64,000 bases of DNA from contig JANPWX010000211.1 of assembly GCA_024734555.1 (NCBI GenBank), positions 1,908,216-1,972,215 on the forward strand, read 5' to 3'. The position numbers and the translations under genes are program-made. Each line of letters begins with the position of its first letter. The first letter of the stretch is position 1. Below are positions 27,401-37,543 of the stretch, piece after piece. A model generated the notes under the pieces. The model made no database searches, was not told the DNA's origin, and saw only the letters and a list, made by a program, of their open reading frames with translations. The stretch comes from Trochalopteron elliotii (lineage: Eukaryota; Chordata; Aves; Passeriformes; Leiothrichidae).

Positions 27401-30090
27401 CTCCTCTGCTCTTTAATCTCTGCTGTAAAGGTTGATGAGCAGAGCTGAAGATGTGCTGATATAAACACAATCAGTTCCCAAGTCCCTGTGTCAGCTTTGT
27501 TAAATTCATGTTTACGTAATTATGGGGTGTCATTTCTGCTTTTATGTAGCTGCAGGCACTTTCCTGGGCTCCCAAGCATGATCCAAACATTGAAGGAACT
27601 CTGCTATTTCTTGTTGCATTTTAATATATAACATTTTTAGTGTGACTGTCAAGTTACTGTGTGAGGATCTTGAATGAATGAAATTTCAAAGTCATAAAAA
27701 ACCTGGAGTTGTGTGGGATTATTTTGGGTTTTATCCAGGACAGGCTCTGGGCAGTTACAAGTGTGCTTTTAGATCAGGTAAAACTTGTGAATGTTGTACA
27801 GTTCAGCTGAGGACATGACAGGTCCAGACCTTTCTGCTATTACACAGGGGATCAGACATGCAGGATGAGGCCTTTAGAACTTTTATTTATTTGCAAAATT
27901 CAAATAGATAAGTAAAGCCTACAACTGTGATTTAATTCATTCCTTCTGTAATCCTTTCAAGCATTGGTCTCTCCAAATCAGGCAATAAACAACTGTCAGT
28001 GTTGATCCCTGAAAAATACTTTTTTTTTGGCCTTACCACTTACAATATGGTGTCATTTCCACATTTAAATAGCTTCAGGCAGTTTCTTCTGCATCCTGGC
28101 TGACTTGTTTTGTGGAGATCTTGGCTCCTGTCAGGAAACTCTGAGTGGTCTGATGTGCCCCCACTGTCTGGGTTCTGCCACACCCTGCCTGTGCTGCACA
28201 GACTGATGGAAAAGGTTCTCACCATACTGGTGACAGAACAGATTGTGTCATCTTGGTCCCTTTTGGTGTCACCCAGAGGAAATGCTCAGTTATTGATGTG
28301 GTTCAGCTGTGGTTATCCCAAAGCTTCATTTCATCCTCTCTTGGCTGGTACTGAGTTGTATCTGGTTTGGTGTTTTATGTGCACTTGCTCTCCAACTGTA
28401 CTCACTCCTTCCATGTATTTTCTATTTAACATGCCATATTTCTTATAACCTCCTGTTTTGGAGCCAGAACCTTTCTTGGGCATGTTAGAAGGAAGAGCAG
28501 AACATTTTTCTATTAGCAACCCAAATGTCGTTTGATAATACCATTGAATATATCCATTGCAATCAATGGATGAGGAGATTCTAATTATCAGCAATTATTT
28601 CTGGTGAAAGGAGCCTCAAAAACAGAGTATCCAGAGAGCTCTTACTTAAAACTGGGACATAGAAATTGGCTGGAGTAGTTGTTTTAGGAAGCACAGAAAA
28701 AAATTCTCCTTTATGTTACATGTATTTTCAAGTAATCACTGGCTAACCAGGGTGACTTCTTGCTGTACAAAAAATAATAGGTTTTTGGTGAGATCTGAAA
28801 TACTAGGAAAAATTGAAGTGCAAGTTCATTTCTTGAAAATATGTCCAGGAGCTTTAACCTTTTCTTCAGATTTCACAGGAATGATTTATATAGTTGTATA
28901 TTTTTATGTCCAAACCTACTTTTTTTAACTAGGTTGTAAAAAATATCAGAAATGTGACATTAGTCAGCTGTTTCTTTGACAGCAGCCCCTAACAAGCTAG
29001 CAGACCTTTTTGAATTTTGGTGGGGTTTTATATATGGAAACTTGGTTGCAAACTCCTTTCAAAATTTCGTTGCTTGCTCAAATGCAGATATTATGTGCAT
29101 AATGAGGGGTAAAACTGACAGGACATGTCTGTCACTGGAGTAATGAATATGAAATGATCAGTTTGAAATGAATGAACTGTAAAATATATGATTATCATTC
29201 AGTGTTCCATACCTTTCACAGTAAAAAGTATGAAATGAAATTTGCAGTAAAATGTGTCCCATCTGTAGTACTGCAGGACAAACGCTGAGATGTCATGGGT
29301 CAAAATCATTCATATTAGTAATTCGTAGTGGTGATTGGTAATTAGGGAGCAAGTGATAAGGGAAAAGAGTGTTTGATATTTAGTCATGAGACTTAACCAA
29401 TTAACTAAAAAGAACCCCAAATGGGTAGAAGATGCAATTTCATTTTCATTCCATCAGTCTGTCTTTTGTTTGACAAACAAGTTTTTCTGCACTGGCTGGA
29501 GCCCTGGAAACTCTTTACAGCAGACAGCAGTAATTAGGAAATGAGCTGTTTAATTATCAGGGAATACTAATAAGGAATGAATGGAAGCTTAGCTGGTTTT
29601 GAGATTAGACAGAAATGAATTAATTTATAGACATAAAGGATGTATCTTATGCAAGCTCATATCAAGCTCTTGTTAGCAATTAATTATTCCAGTATTATAG
29701 TACCTGTTTTGGAGAAAAAAGTACTGATTGCACAGTGTGTTCCAGTGTTTCTCAAAATCAGATGTTTTCTCCAAATGTATATTTTCATTTTTGGAGAAGA
29801 AACGCAAGCTAAATTGTCACCTCCCAAGCAGTGAGCATTCCTTGACATTTTGCTGCCCGATGGCAGGAGCTCCTATTTGGCTGACCAGTGATTCTTTCAC
29901 TCTTGTGTAAGTGCTTGCTGGCCTGGAACAGAGCAGAATGTTTTACATCACTACTCAGACCAGCAGTTGTCCAGCATCATCTGATTTTCCTTCATTTGCC
30001 TTAGTGCTGGCAGAGCCCCAGTGGCTGCCATACCTTGTGAGCGACATGTGACCTTGGTGGGCTAAGGGTCACATTCCCAGGCTGACAGTG
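27401..30090. other. Intronic, no gene recognised
   Basis: AT-rich sequence with no recognisable exon or mobile element. A hairpin with 8-bp arms lies at 28552-28571. Confidence 0.55.
28552..28571. repeat. Short inverted repeat (8-bp arms)
   Basis: The arms atccattg and caatggat are exact complements around a 4-base centre. No functional context is visible. Confidence 0.5.
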
Positions 30091-30258
30091 TCACCGGAGA
30101 GGCAGCAGGGTTGGGAGTATCACTGGACAGGCAGCAGGGCTGGGAATGTCACTGGACAGGCAGCAGGGCTGGGAGTGTCACTAGACAGGCAGCAGGGTTG
30201 GGAGTATCACTGGACAGGCAGCAGGGCTGGGAGTGTCACTGGACAGGCAGGAGGGCTG
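30091..30258. repeat. 29-bp minisatellite, about 5.8 copies
   Basis: Unit starts occur exactly every 29 bases at 30091, 30120, 30149, 30178, 30207 and 30236. The unit begins tcactggacaggcagcaggg and ends ctgggagtg. Copies differ by a few substitutions (c/t in the ggctggg part, a/g before tcact), with no length changes. The last copy is partial. The surrounding 30000-30500 is GC-richer than most of the window. Because 29 is not a multiple of three, open frames across it cycle through three readings and should not be taken as a protein. Confidence 0.95.
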
Positions 30259-31917
30259 TGCTGGAAGGGAGGAGCTGGTGGATCTTGGTTCCTGCTGTTG
30301 AGGGCAGCTGCCAAACAGGAATCACTGCAGCAGATGTCCCTGGTTTGCCATGCCAGGGAGTGAATATCCCATCCCACAGAACCTGCTGCCCTGTCACCCC
30401 CACGGGCAGGCCAGCCGTAGGCTTGATGAGGTTTGTAATGAGGAAGAGGAGGAGGTTTCACTGTGGGGTTTTGTATGGTCAGGAAGATTGGTCAGCCTTG
30501 CCCCAGTTCCTTGTTTCCTGTGGGGTCCCCTGTACAGTGTGCCCCAAGTCTCAAAGTCTGTATTTTGGTATTGCCCGAGGAGGGCAGAAACGTAGGCAGG
30601 AGCTACAAATTTTTGAAGAAGGAGAAACCCTAAAAGAAACCTTGGAATGCTATCTGTCTTGGCATCTGAGGAAAGGCTGTGCAGACCCCAGACCCCATTA
30701 TGTTTAATGCCAGAGTGAGGGGAAAAGATGACCCACAAATTCAGGTGACATCTAGGTTAACTTTCCTCTGGTTGGACATCTCCTTCCTCACCTCTTTATA
30801 GGATCAGGCTAACATGAGAGGGACAGTTGTACAGGGAGGTTCCCTGGAATCAAGATTCAGATTCAGAGTCAAGATTTAAGACAGCTGAAAATCTGTCTTA
30901 CACTGTGGAATTTGATAGTTTGTTCTCATTCCTAAAGAGGCTGAAATGCAAAAAGCACCTTGATGCTTTCGTTGGAGCCATGTGGGGACAAGAATTTGTC
31001 ACTTGGTGCAAGGTCATGGTCCAGCTCTGACTGGAGCTCTGGGAACTTTTACTTTTAATGCAGGCAAATTGTGCCACACTTTCACCCCAAGATCCACCTG
31101 TACTCAGCATTTGTTATTTAAATACATAAATGTGGATGTGAGTACATGCTAATATAAAAATTGCATTTTAAAACTTGGCTGTTGGCAGTATAATTTCTAT
31201 GTAAGTAGACTGATACGTTTCAAAACACTCAGCAGTTAGGAGATACTTGAAGATGTTGAGGGCAGAAAGAAAAATAAGAGCCTGTTTCCAGGTGGAAATG
31301 CAAAAAAAGAGGTGAGGGAGTTTTGAGGGAAGAATAGGATCAGTGATAATTTTAGGTTTAAATCTATAGAAAATGTACGGAGAGAAAAGATTGCCTTGGA
31401 AAAAATAAAGACTGCATTGATAATGAGGAGGTGCATGAAAATCAATTAAATTAAGTATTGTGTTATGAAGTCAGAGATATTTATAACCAGAAACAGCATC
31501 AAAGCTTTAAAACATATTTCTTTCAGGCAGTTCCTAGGTCTAGACTCAGCTGTTAAAAGAAAACAAATGAAGTAGGAAAAATTAAAGTGTAGCTAGAATA
31601 TGTCTGAGGAATGCAGAATAGTTACAAAAGGCAGGGAGTTGGTGTGTTCACCATATGGATTACACAGCTCATGGAATTAAGGCATTCTCTGCCTTGGATT
31701 GCTGAAACACAGAGGTCTTGACTCTTACAATGTCTGGAACACCCACATTCCCATTCATTTTTGGGGGGTAGACAGATCATTACTTGTTTTGGAGTGTATA
31801 GAAGCTTCAGTCAGGACCACAAAGTAGTAAGAGCTGTTGTATGGAAGTGCAAAGAAGTTGGGCACGGTCTCAAAAACCTGCTGTTCTTCAGGAGACAAAG
31901 GAGAATTTGTCAGAAAT
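30259..31917. other. Intronic, no gene recognised
   Basis: The first 450 bases are GC-richer and extend a 198-codon open frame that begins inside the minisatellite. The frame has no domain resemblance. The remainder is ordinary AT-rich intron, ending in the sequence agaaat that is duplicated by the LTR insertion. Confidence 0.55.
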
Positions 31918-32153
31918 TGTGGGCCTGATATTTCTGGGTCTGAGAGATTTTAGCCTGCTAGCAGCTGCTAACTTTTTCCCAAGGAAAAATTTCTCAAGAA
32001 AGCTTCTTCTCAAAACAATCTTGGCAAACCACTCTCCTTTCTCAAAACAATCTCTCTTCAGGTGATGTTTTGCTGTTTCTCTAGTTTAACCAATGGCATT
32101 AGAGAGGTGTCGTTCCTATTCACGAATCATGTTAAGTCTGTGTTGGAATGCCT

Positions 32154-32159
32154 TATAAA
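32154..32159 (+). promoter_or_regulatory. TATA box of the sense solo LTR
   Basis: TATAAA lies in the context ccttataaaagg within the LTR. Its position just before the polyadenylation signal matches a compact LTR with a short R region. Activity is unknown. Confidence 0.7.
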
Positions 32160-32177
32160 AGGTAGGAAGAATTAGAC

Positions 32178-32183
32178 AATAAA
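32178..32183 (+). terminator. Polyadenylation signal of the sense solo LTR
   Basis: AATAAA in the context acaataaaaattttt, followed by a T-rich stretch up to about 32210. It is in the transcription direction of CLSTN2, so it could in principle cause early polyadenylation within intron 1. Confidence 0.65.
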
Positions 32184-33887
32184 AATTTTTCTATGCTCTT
32201 TTCCTTTTGAAATATTTCAAGAGTCTCTCATCTTTCTGTCATGTTCTGCAACGACAAGAAATGACCAGCATGGATAGAACTGCACTGACTGGCACCAAAG
32301 CAGGAGACACTCCAGCGTGACTTTTATCCTGCCCGTGTGTTTTTTACTGCATTCCTGCTTTCTGCTGGGGCTGGGAAGGGCAACACCATCAACTTACACC
32401 TGCCTTGTGCACTGATGGTAGTAAAACTTAGGAAAGTTTTATTAATGTGTAGGCACCATGTGACAAATGCCATTTAAAGGCATATTCTGAGAGGTTTGGA
32501 GTGAGGATGGAAAGTCAGTTAATAGATTTATTTTGAGGCACATTTTGACTTAAGAGATACCTGGACACAAAATAAATATTTGCAAATGGACTTCCTGTTG
32601 TGTTTCTCTGTGGTGCCCTTCTGCCTGCATTACTGGTAGTTATTTTTTACACTTTGTGGTTTATTTATGGGTTTGGTCCATGGCTGTAGGACAGGTTGTG
32701 ATGACCCTGTGACTGGCATGGAACAGAGCTGTGCCACCCTGCTTGTGAACAGCTTGCAGCGGAACAGTGAATGTGACATGTGCAGTCCCCCTGTGGTCTG
32801 CTCATAGTGCACAAATGGTGTAAGACAATCAGAGGATATGTACTCTAAAGGGTTCTCATGCTCCCAGCTCTGGATTTCTGTGCATTTTCACATCTCTCCC
32901 TTGACCTTTCAGCTTCATGAGCCTTTGCCCACACAAATGTGCCTAGAATTTGTCAGTCTCTCCGTTGGCACTCTTCCTGTTATTCCCTCTTAAAGAATTG
33001 GAGTTTCTTGGTTTTCATCAGGAAATAAAGCATCTCTTTTGTAGTGCAGTGACAATTTCAAAACCAACATGGTTCATTTGGAAGGAGTGGTGGCCATATG
33101 AAAGAAAAAGATGAGTAACTTCTTTCAAGATCTGCTGGATGAAGTAAAGGGCAGCTAATTTGCAGCAATAGCTGTCCTATACATGATCAGCTCTCTATTG
33201 CAATATCCTTCAGCCTCTGATGTATGGAAATCTGTAATTTAAAACAAATAATGAAAAGATGAACATCAATACTTTCTTCTGTTTTTTAAGAAAAGAAACT
33301 GCTTACTCCTTCAAAATTCATGACATTAGGATTTATCTCATTTCCCAGGATTTCCAAATGTGTAGGCTAATATGTGGGAGCATAGGATTTCAATGAGATT
33401 AAATTTGTGATAGCACTCAAGTCTGTGCTATCAAAATAGTGTGGCATGAAATTTTATAAAGGCTAAAATTTTAAAGATTTTTTTGCATTTATTTTAGCTT
33501 TATAATATAATACGGGTTTTAACTTGTAATTTTTCAAAATACTGTTCTCAGCTACAGAGTATTGCTGAAACTCTTGAGTCATAATTGCATAAATCCTAAG
33601 GTACCTTAATATCCTTTTTTAAAACTTCAACTCAAGGTACTATTTGCAGAGGAAAATGTGCTAATCTGAATGATAAGGTGCTGAAAAACCTTTGAAAATC
33701 TGCTCAGCCAGTGTTAAAATGTCTCCCGTAGTAGCTGCAATGTTCACTTTAGAGATGTCATAATTGAGACATTTATAGGGAGAAATAGCAGCAATTGGAA
33801 TTGCCTGGTTTTGGTATTTCAGGCAGTAAGAGGGATATTACAGATGCAAATTAGTTCTTGAGTTAAACAGGGCATCCAGCAGGTCTA

Positions 33888-33908
33888 CAGCTCCTCAGTG
33901 AGGAGCTG
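33888..33908. repeat. Perfect 10-bp inverted repeat, 1-base centre
   Basis: The arms cagctcctca and tgaggagctg are exact complements around a single G. No following T-run or family context was seen. Confidence 0.6.
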
Positions 33909-35688
33909 TCTTTGGTGCTGTTGGGGGATTGCTCTTGCTTTTCTGCACAGCCTCTGAATTTGATTTGTTTTGCTTCCTGTGAAAACACACTGTCATGATA
34001 AAAATGTTCACTGGAGATCTGTGTGTTCCTCAGCATTTTGTGAAATACCTGGAGTATTTGGTGCCCAGTCAGTGAAACAGTGCTGGAAGTCCTGGACAAC
34101 TCTGACAGAACCCTTCAGAGCTCACTCCATTCTTGTTTATTTAAGGAATAAGGACTAGAGTCAGGTTAATTTAAAATGCCTCCTGTTAATGCTCATAATG
34201 GAAAAATAAATCCATGTTCTGAACAACCTTCTGCCCAAACAAAAGAGATAAAGTGTGTAAGACTGAAGTAGCTTCATACAGTGAGCGTGGAGTTATTAAA
34301 TATTGAAGAAAGTTAAATCAAATGATAGAAGGGTTAAATATTGGGCATCTCAAGCTTTTATATCTTTAAATGAGAATGAAGCTGTTCCTTGGGAATTCAT
34401 GTTGAATTGAAGATCAGCATTGATAAGCAAGATAAGTGAAATGCTTTTTGAGTACAAGTAAATATATTGGAAAACACCTTGTTTGTGAGTTTTTTGTGAC
34501 CTTGAGACGTCAGTGAAAACAGTGAAACTTTTTAAACTGTTGGATACTGGCCCCAAGATTTTTAACTGTAACTCATGTCTGAGGGTGCAATCAGTAAGTT
34601 CCCATGGATAGCTGTGGGAGAGACTCAACCCCTTAATTCTAATTTTGTTCCTTAGCTATGGGGCACATACAGCCTCCTTGATGCTGGAGGCATGGAAACT
34701 GTGGGAGCTCAGAATTCAGGTTTGTATTCTCTGAAGTCTGTTCTGACAACTGTCAATAGATAAAATTATTCAGAAATGTTGATGAAGGAGTTGACATGTC
34801 TTTTGTGTTAATTAAAATAACTTTTAAGCTTAAAAGCATTTCAAGGCCCAAAGACCAACTACGTGGTCTATTCCCTAAAAGAGAGAAATGAGACAGGGTG
34901 TAAAGGCTAATTCCTGTATGCATATGAAAATTCAAAATGTGCTTTTCAGAAATAAGGGTCAGACGTAAAAAATGCTGCTGAAAGTTTTACATCTCAGTAT
35001 TGTAAGTGGAGTTCTACTAAATGTGCAGCTAGATTGCTTTTCCTGAACAGCACAGGTTTGGGTTGAGCAAAGTATTTACAAAGTTCCTGTTAAATGTTTA
35101 ATATTAATTTGGTCAGTATTAAGAAGTTTATCTCCCCCACTCACAAAAAATCCGAAACAAATGAACAGATTTACAACAGAATTAAGTGTATTTATAGCTG
35201 CATAAACATCTCAACATGTCTGAATAAGAACAGAGCATGTTATTTTACTTTGGAAATAGCCAACAGTGGAGTAATTACTGATATTATCAAGTCTATTAGG
35301 CAAGGCACTCAGTGCTTTTGGTCAAATTAGTTTGTAATAAGAATTGGCTACTAACAAAAGATTCTTCCTTTTCAAATGTTTTCCCTTTTTTAATATAAGA
35401 ACAAATTTTGTTGATGGGAACTGTCATTATTGAAAGGCCTTCTCTCAGGGGCCAGAAAATGCGTTTATGACAGAAAATGTAGTGCAATGTTTGGTGCAGA
35501 ATAGGTTTTGCTGTGCAGCACAATCAAAGCAGTGCCAAGGTATCCACAGGAGCTCTGCTGAGTAATTTAATGTTGCTGAGATGCACTGCCCATAATGTAT
35601 TGCTCAGTTAAAATGTTCTCCAAAGAGTTCACATCTCATAATCACACATCATAAATCATATAAATTCTGCTTTAACTGATCTTAGTGT

Positions 35689-35723
35689 CAAAACTCCCAT
35701 TGCCTTAATTGGGGCAGGAGTTT
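35689..35723. repeat. Possible ancient amniote repeat remnant
   Basis: The sequence caaaactcccattgcctta, then ggggcaggagttt, forms an inverted repeat with aaactcc and ggagttt arms. It resembles a 'caaaactcccattgacttcaatgggagttttgcc' motif that I recall as recurrent in old reptile and bird interspersed repeats. The match is short, so this is a low-confidence call. Confidence 0.35.
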
Positions 35724-36457
35724 CACGTTATTACTTTATGTAAAAGCACATAAAGCATTACGGTTTAAAGTTATCTATCTAAAAATAAAGCCAGAACATA
35801 ACTACTGGAATTTCAGTAATTCAGGCAATGGCATCACAGGGAGAACGAAGTGTGTGGGACAGAATAAATTTCTTCTCTACAATTTGTCTTTGGCAAAGCA
35901 TATAAAATGTGTTTTATATGTGAATGTTTTTGGAAAATTTTCAGGGTTTTTGTAGGTAGGAAAATACAGTTCCTCCTGATAGAGCTACTCAATGAGGTTT
36001 TTTTTTTCCTAATACTGAGAAAGATTTAATCCTGTAAAATGCAAACACTTATTTACTTCTCCTACTTCACAGCCATTTTCAGTTTCCACTTTTTTCTTAG
36101 TTTCTTTTTTCTCAAAAATGCATTAATCCATGTCTTTGTTTTTTCTGCCTTCCAGAGGAAGTCTTAAATTCTTTCTCAAGCTCCAATTCTCATTTCTTTA
36201 GTGACCTAAGCCCCCAAATCTGCCTGTCTTCTGAATAGTTTTGTTCTTAGCTGCTACTTTATGAGATTTGGGATTTTGCTGCAGCCTTTGGTTTCTATTC
36301 CCAGCTCATTCTGGAAATCCAGGTTTCTATCTCAAGACATACCTTGGGGGAATTAAGGTCTCCTCTACTATAAAGCTACATGTGCACAATACAGTCACGT
36401 GTATGAACTGTATGATGAGGACTTGCTTAGTAAAAAACATAATCTCTGAAATACTTC

Positions 36458-36489
36458 AGTTACCAGAAACTGGAGTTACCAGAAACTCC
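36458..36489. repeat. 16-bp tandem duplication
   Basis: Two adjacent copies of agttaccagaaactgg, the second ending cc in place of gg. Looks like a recent local slippage event. Confidence 0.75.
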
Positions 36490-36555
36490 AGTGAATTTCT
36501 GTTAAGGATATGAGATTTCAAAACTTCTCTCTTGTTCATCAAAGAATGACCATGG

Positions 36556-36572
36556 CACAAGCCGCGCTTGTG
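36556..36572. repeat. GC-rich hairpin (7-bp arms)
   Basis: The arms cacaagc and gcttgtg are exact complements around cgc. It contains CpG dinucleotides that are otherwise rare here. Confidence 0.5.
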
Positions 36573-36883
36573 AGTCAAAACCACCTTCTGACCTCACCCT
36601 CTTTCAAATTTCTCCTTCTCGGTCCAAAGCTCATGGCTGTTAAAGTTCTCCAGAGAACAGCTCCCAGAAACTCAGACATGGACAAATCGTGGTTTTAGTT
36701 GCCATTTCCTTTGAAACACCTGAAAAACGAGCCTGAGCTGTGGCATTGCTGATCCCACAGGTGTCACTGTGGCCATCACCCAGGAAAGCACTGTCCCCAG
36801 GGAGGAGTGACCACCAGGTCAGTGGTGTCCAGGTCTGGGGGCTTTTCCAGCCAGAGGGATTAGGCCTTGCAGCTGTCCCTCTG

Positions 36884-37543
36884 TGTCCTGGTTTAGGGCC
36901 AATTTGGGAGGAAACCTCCGAATGGGGTTCCTCTGGAGAGCAAACCCAAACAGCCTGTGCCTCCCCCAAGCCAGTCCGGGAAAAGAACTTCCTCAGAGAA
37001 AAGTGGAAAAAACTATTTATTTAACAAACAAAATGCCCACAAGCATAAGGAATGAATAATATCAAACAATCAAACCTCTTGCCACTCCGAAGAGAGATGG
37101 CAAAACTGAGAGTTTGTGCCAGGAGTTAGCTCAGCTCTCTCAGTCTCTTATCACTCCCAGTCCCTTGGGTGCTGGAAAATGCCGAGTCCAGGCCTGGTGG
37201 GCCACAGGTGCAAGATCCCGGTGCTCCCCTGGGTTTTTTCAGTCCAGAGCAGATTTAAACAGTCCCGAGAGAAAAAGGAAAAAAACAGTCCAGGAAAGCT
37301 TCTTTGCCTCAGCTAGCTAGACTAACAAAAGGAAAAATAAAAACTCTCTCCCTGGCTGCTGTCCGTGCATCCAACGAACACTCACAGTCCCAAGGACAAA
37401 GAGAAGATCCTGAGGAGTGAACACTGTTTCTCAAAACAAACTGTGCGCTTCTTCTTTCCCTGCTCACTCTCAGAACCAGTCTTAAAGGTACAGAACACAG
37501 AACAGACGACTGGGGATACAGGCATCATAGTCACCTTAGGACA
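36884..37543 (-). mobile_element. Solo LTR (ERVL-like), probably antisense
   Basis: The 660-bp block starts TGTCCTGG and ends TTAGGACA, so its ends are 6-bp inverted repeats (tgtcct/aggaca) of the TG...CA type. Flanking 5-mers are ctctg and ctgtg, a likely 5-bp target duplication with one change; 5-bp duplications fit ERVL elements. Its composition (CpG-containing, GC-richer) contrasts with the surrounding intron. On the minus strand an AATAAA lies at 37016-37021, about 130 bases before the element's end, which favours minus orientation; an AATAAA-like aaataaaaac at about 37335 would fit plus, so orientation is not certain. The sequence resembles LTRs I recall as abundant in songbirds. No internal retroviral region adjoins it. 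Confidence 0.8.

Larger units (their letters stand above)
31918..32256 (+). mobile_element. Solo LTR of an endogenous retrovirus (class II/ERVK-like), sense orientation
   Basis: The 339-bp element starts TGTGGGCC and ends GCAACGACA, giving the TG...CA ends of an LTR. It is flanked by a perfect 6-bp duplication, agaaat, at 31912-31917 and 32257-32262. It has a TATA box (TATAAA, 32154-32159) and, 18 bases further, a polyadenylation signal (AATAAA, 32178-32183), in the right order for a plus-strand LTR. A 6-bp target duplication is characteristic of betaretrovirus-like ERVs. No internal retroviral sequence lies on either side, so it is a solo LTR produced by recombination. The perfect duplication and intact signals suggest a fairly young insertion. 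It lies in the same direction as CLSTN2, about 10.4 kb before the exon. The family resembles LTRs I associate with songbird genomes, but I cannot name it. Confidence 0.88.
32257..36883. other. Intronic, old-repeat remnant and hairpins
   Basis: AT-rich intron without recognisable exons. It holds a 21-bp hairpin at 33888-33908, a degraded repeat-like inverted motif at 35689-35723, a 16-bp tandem duplication at 36458-36489 and a GC hairpin at 36556-36572. The last few hundred bases before the LTR are GC-richer. Confidence 0.55.

Noticed and set aside
30111..30707. Longest open frame of the window, 198 codons, plus strand
   Set aside because: It starts inside the 29-bp minisatellite, whose period shifts frame each unit, and continues through GC-richer DNA without any recognisable domain. 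Stops are rarer there by composition.
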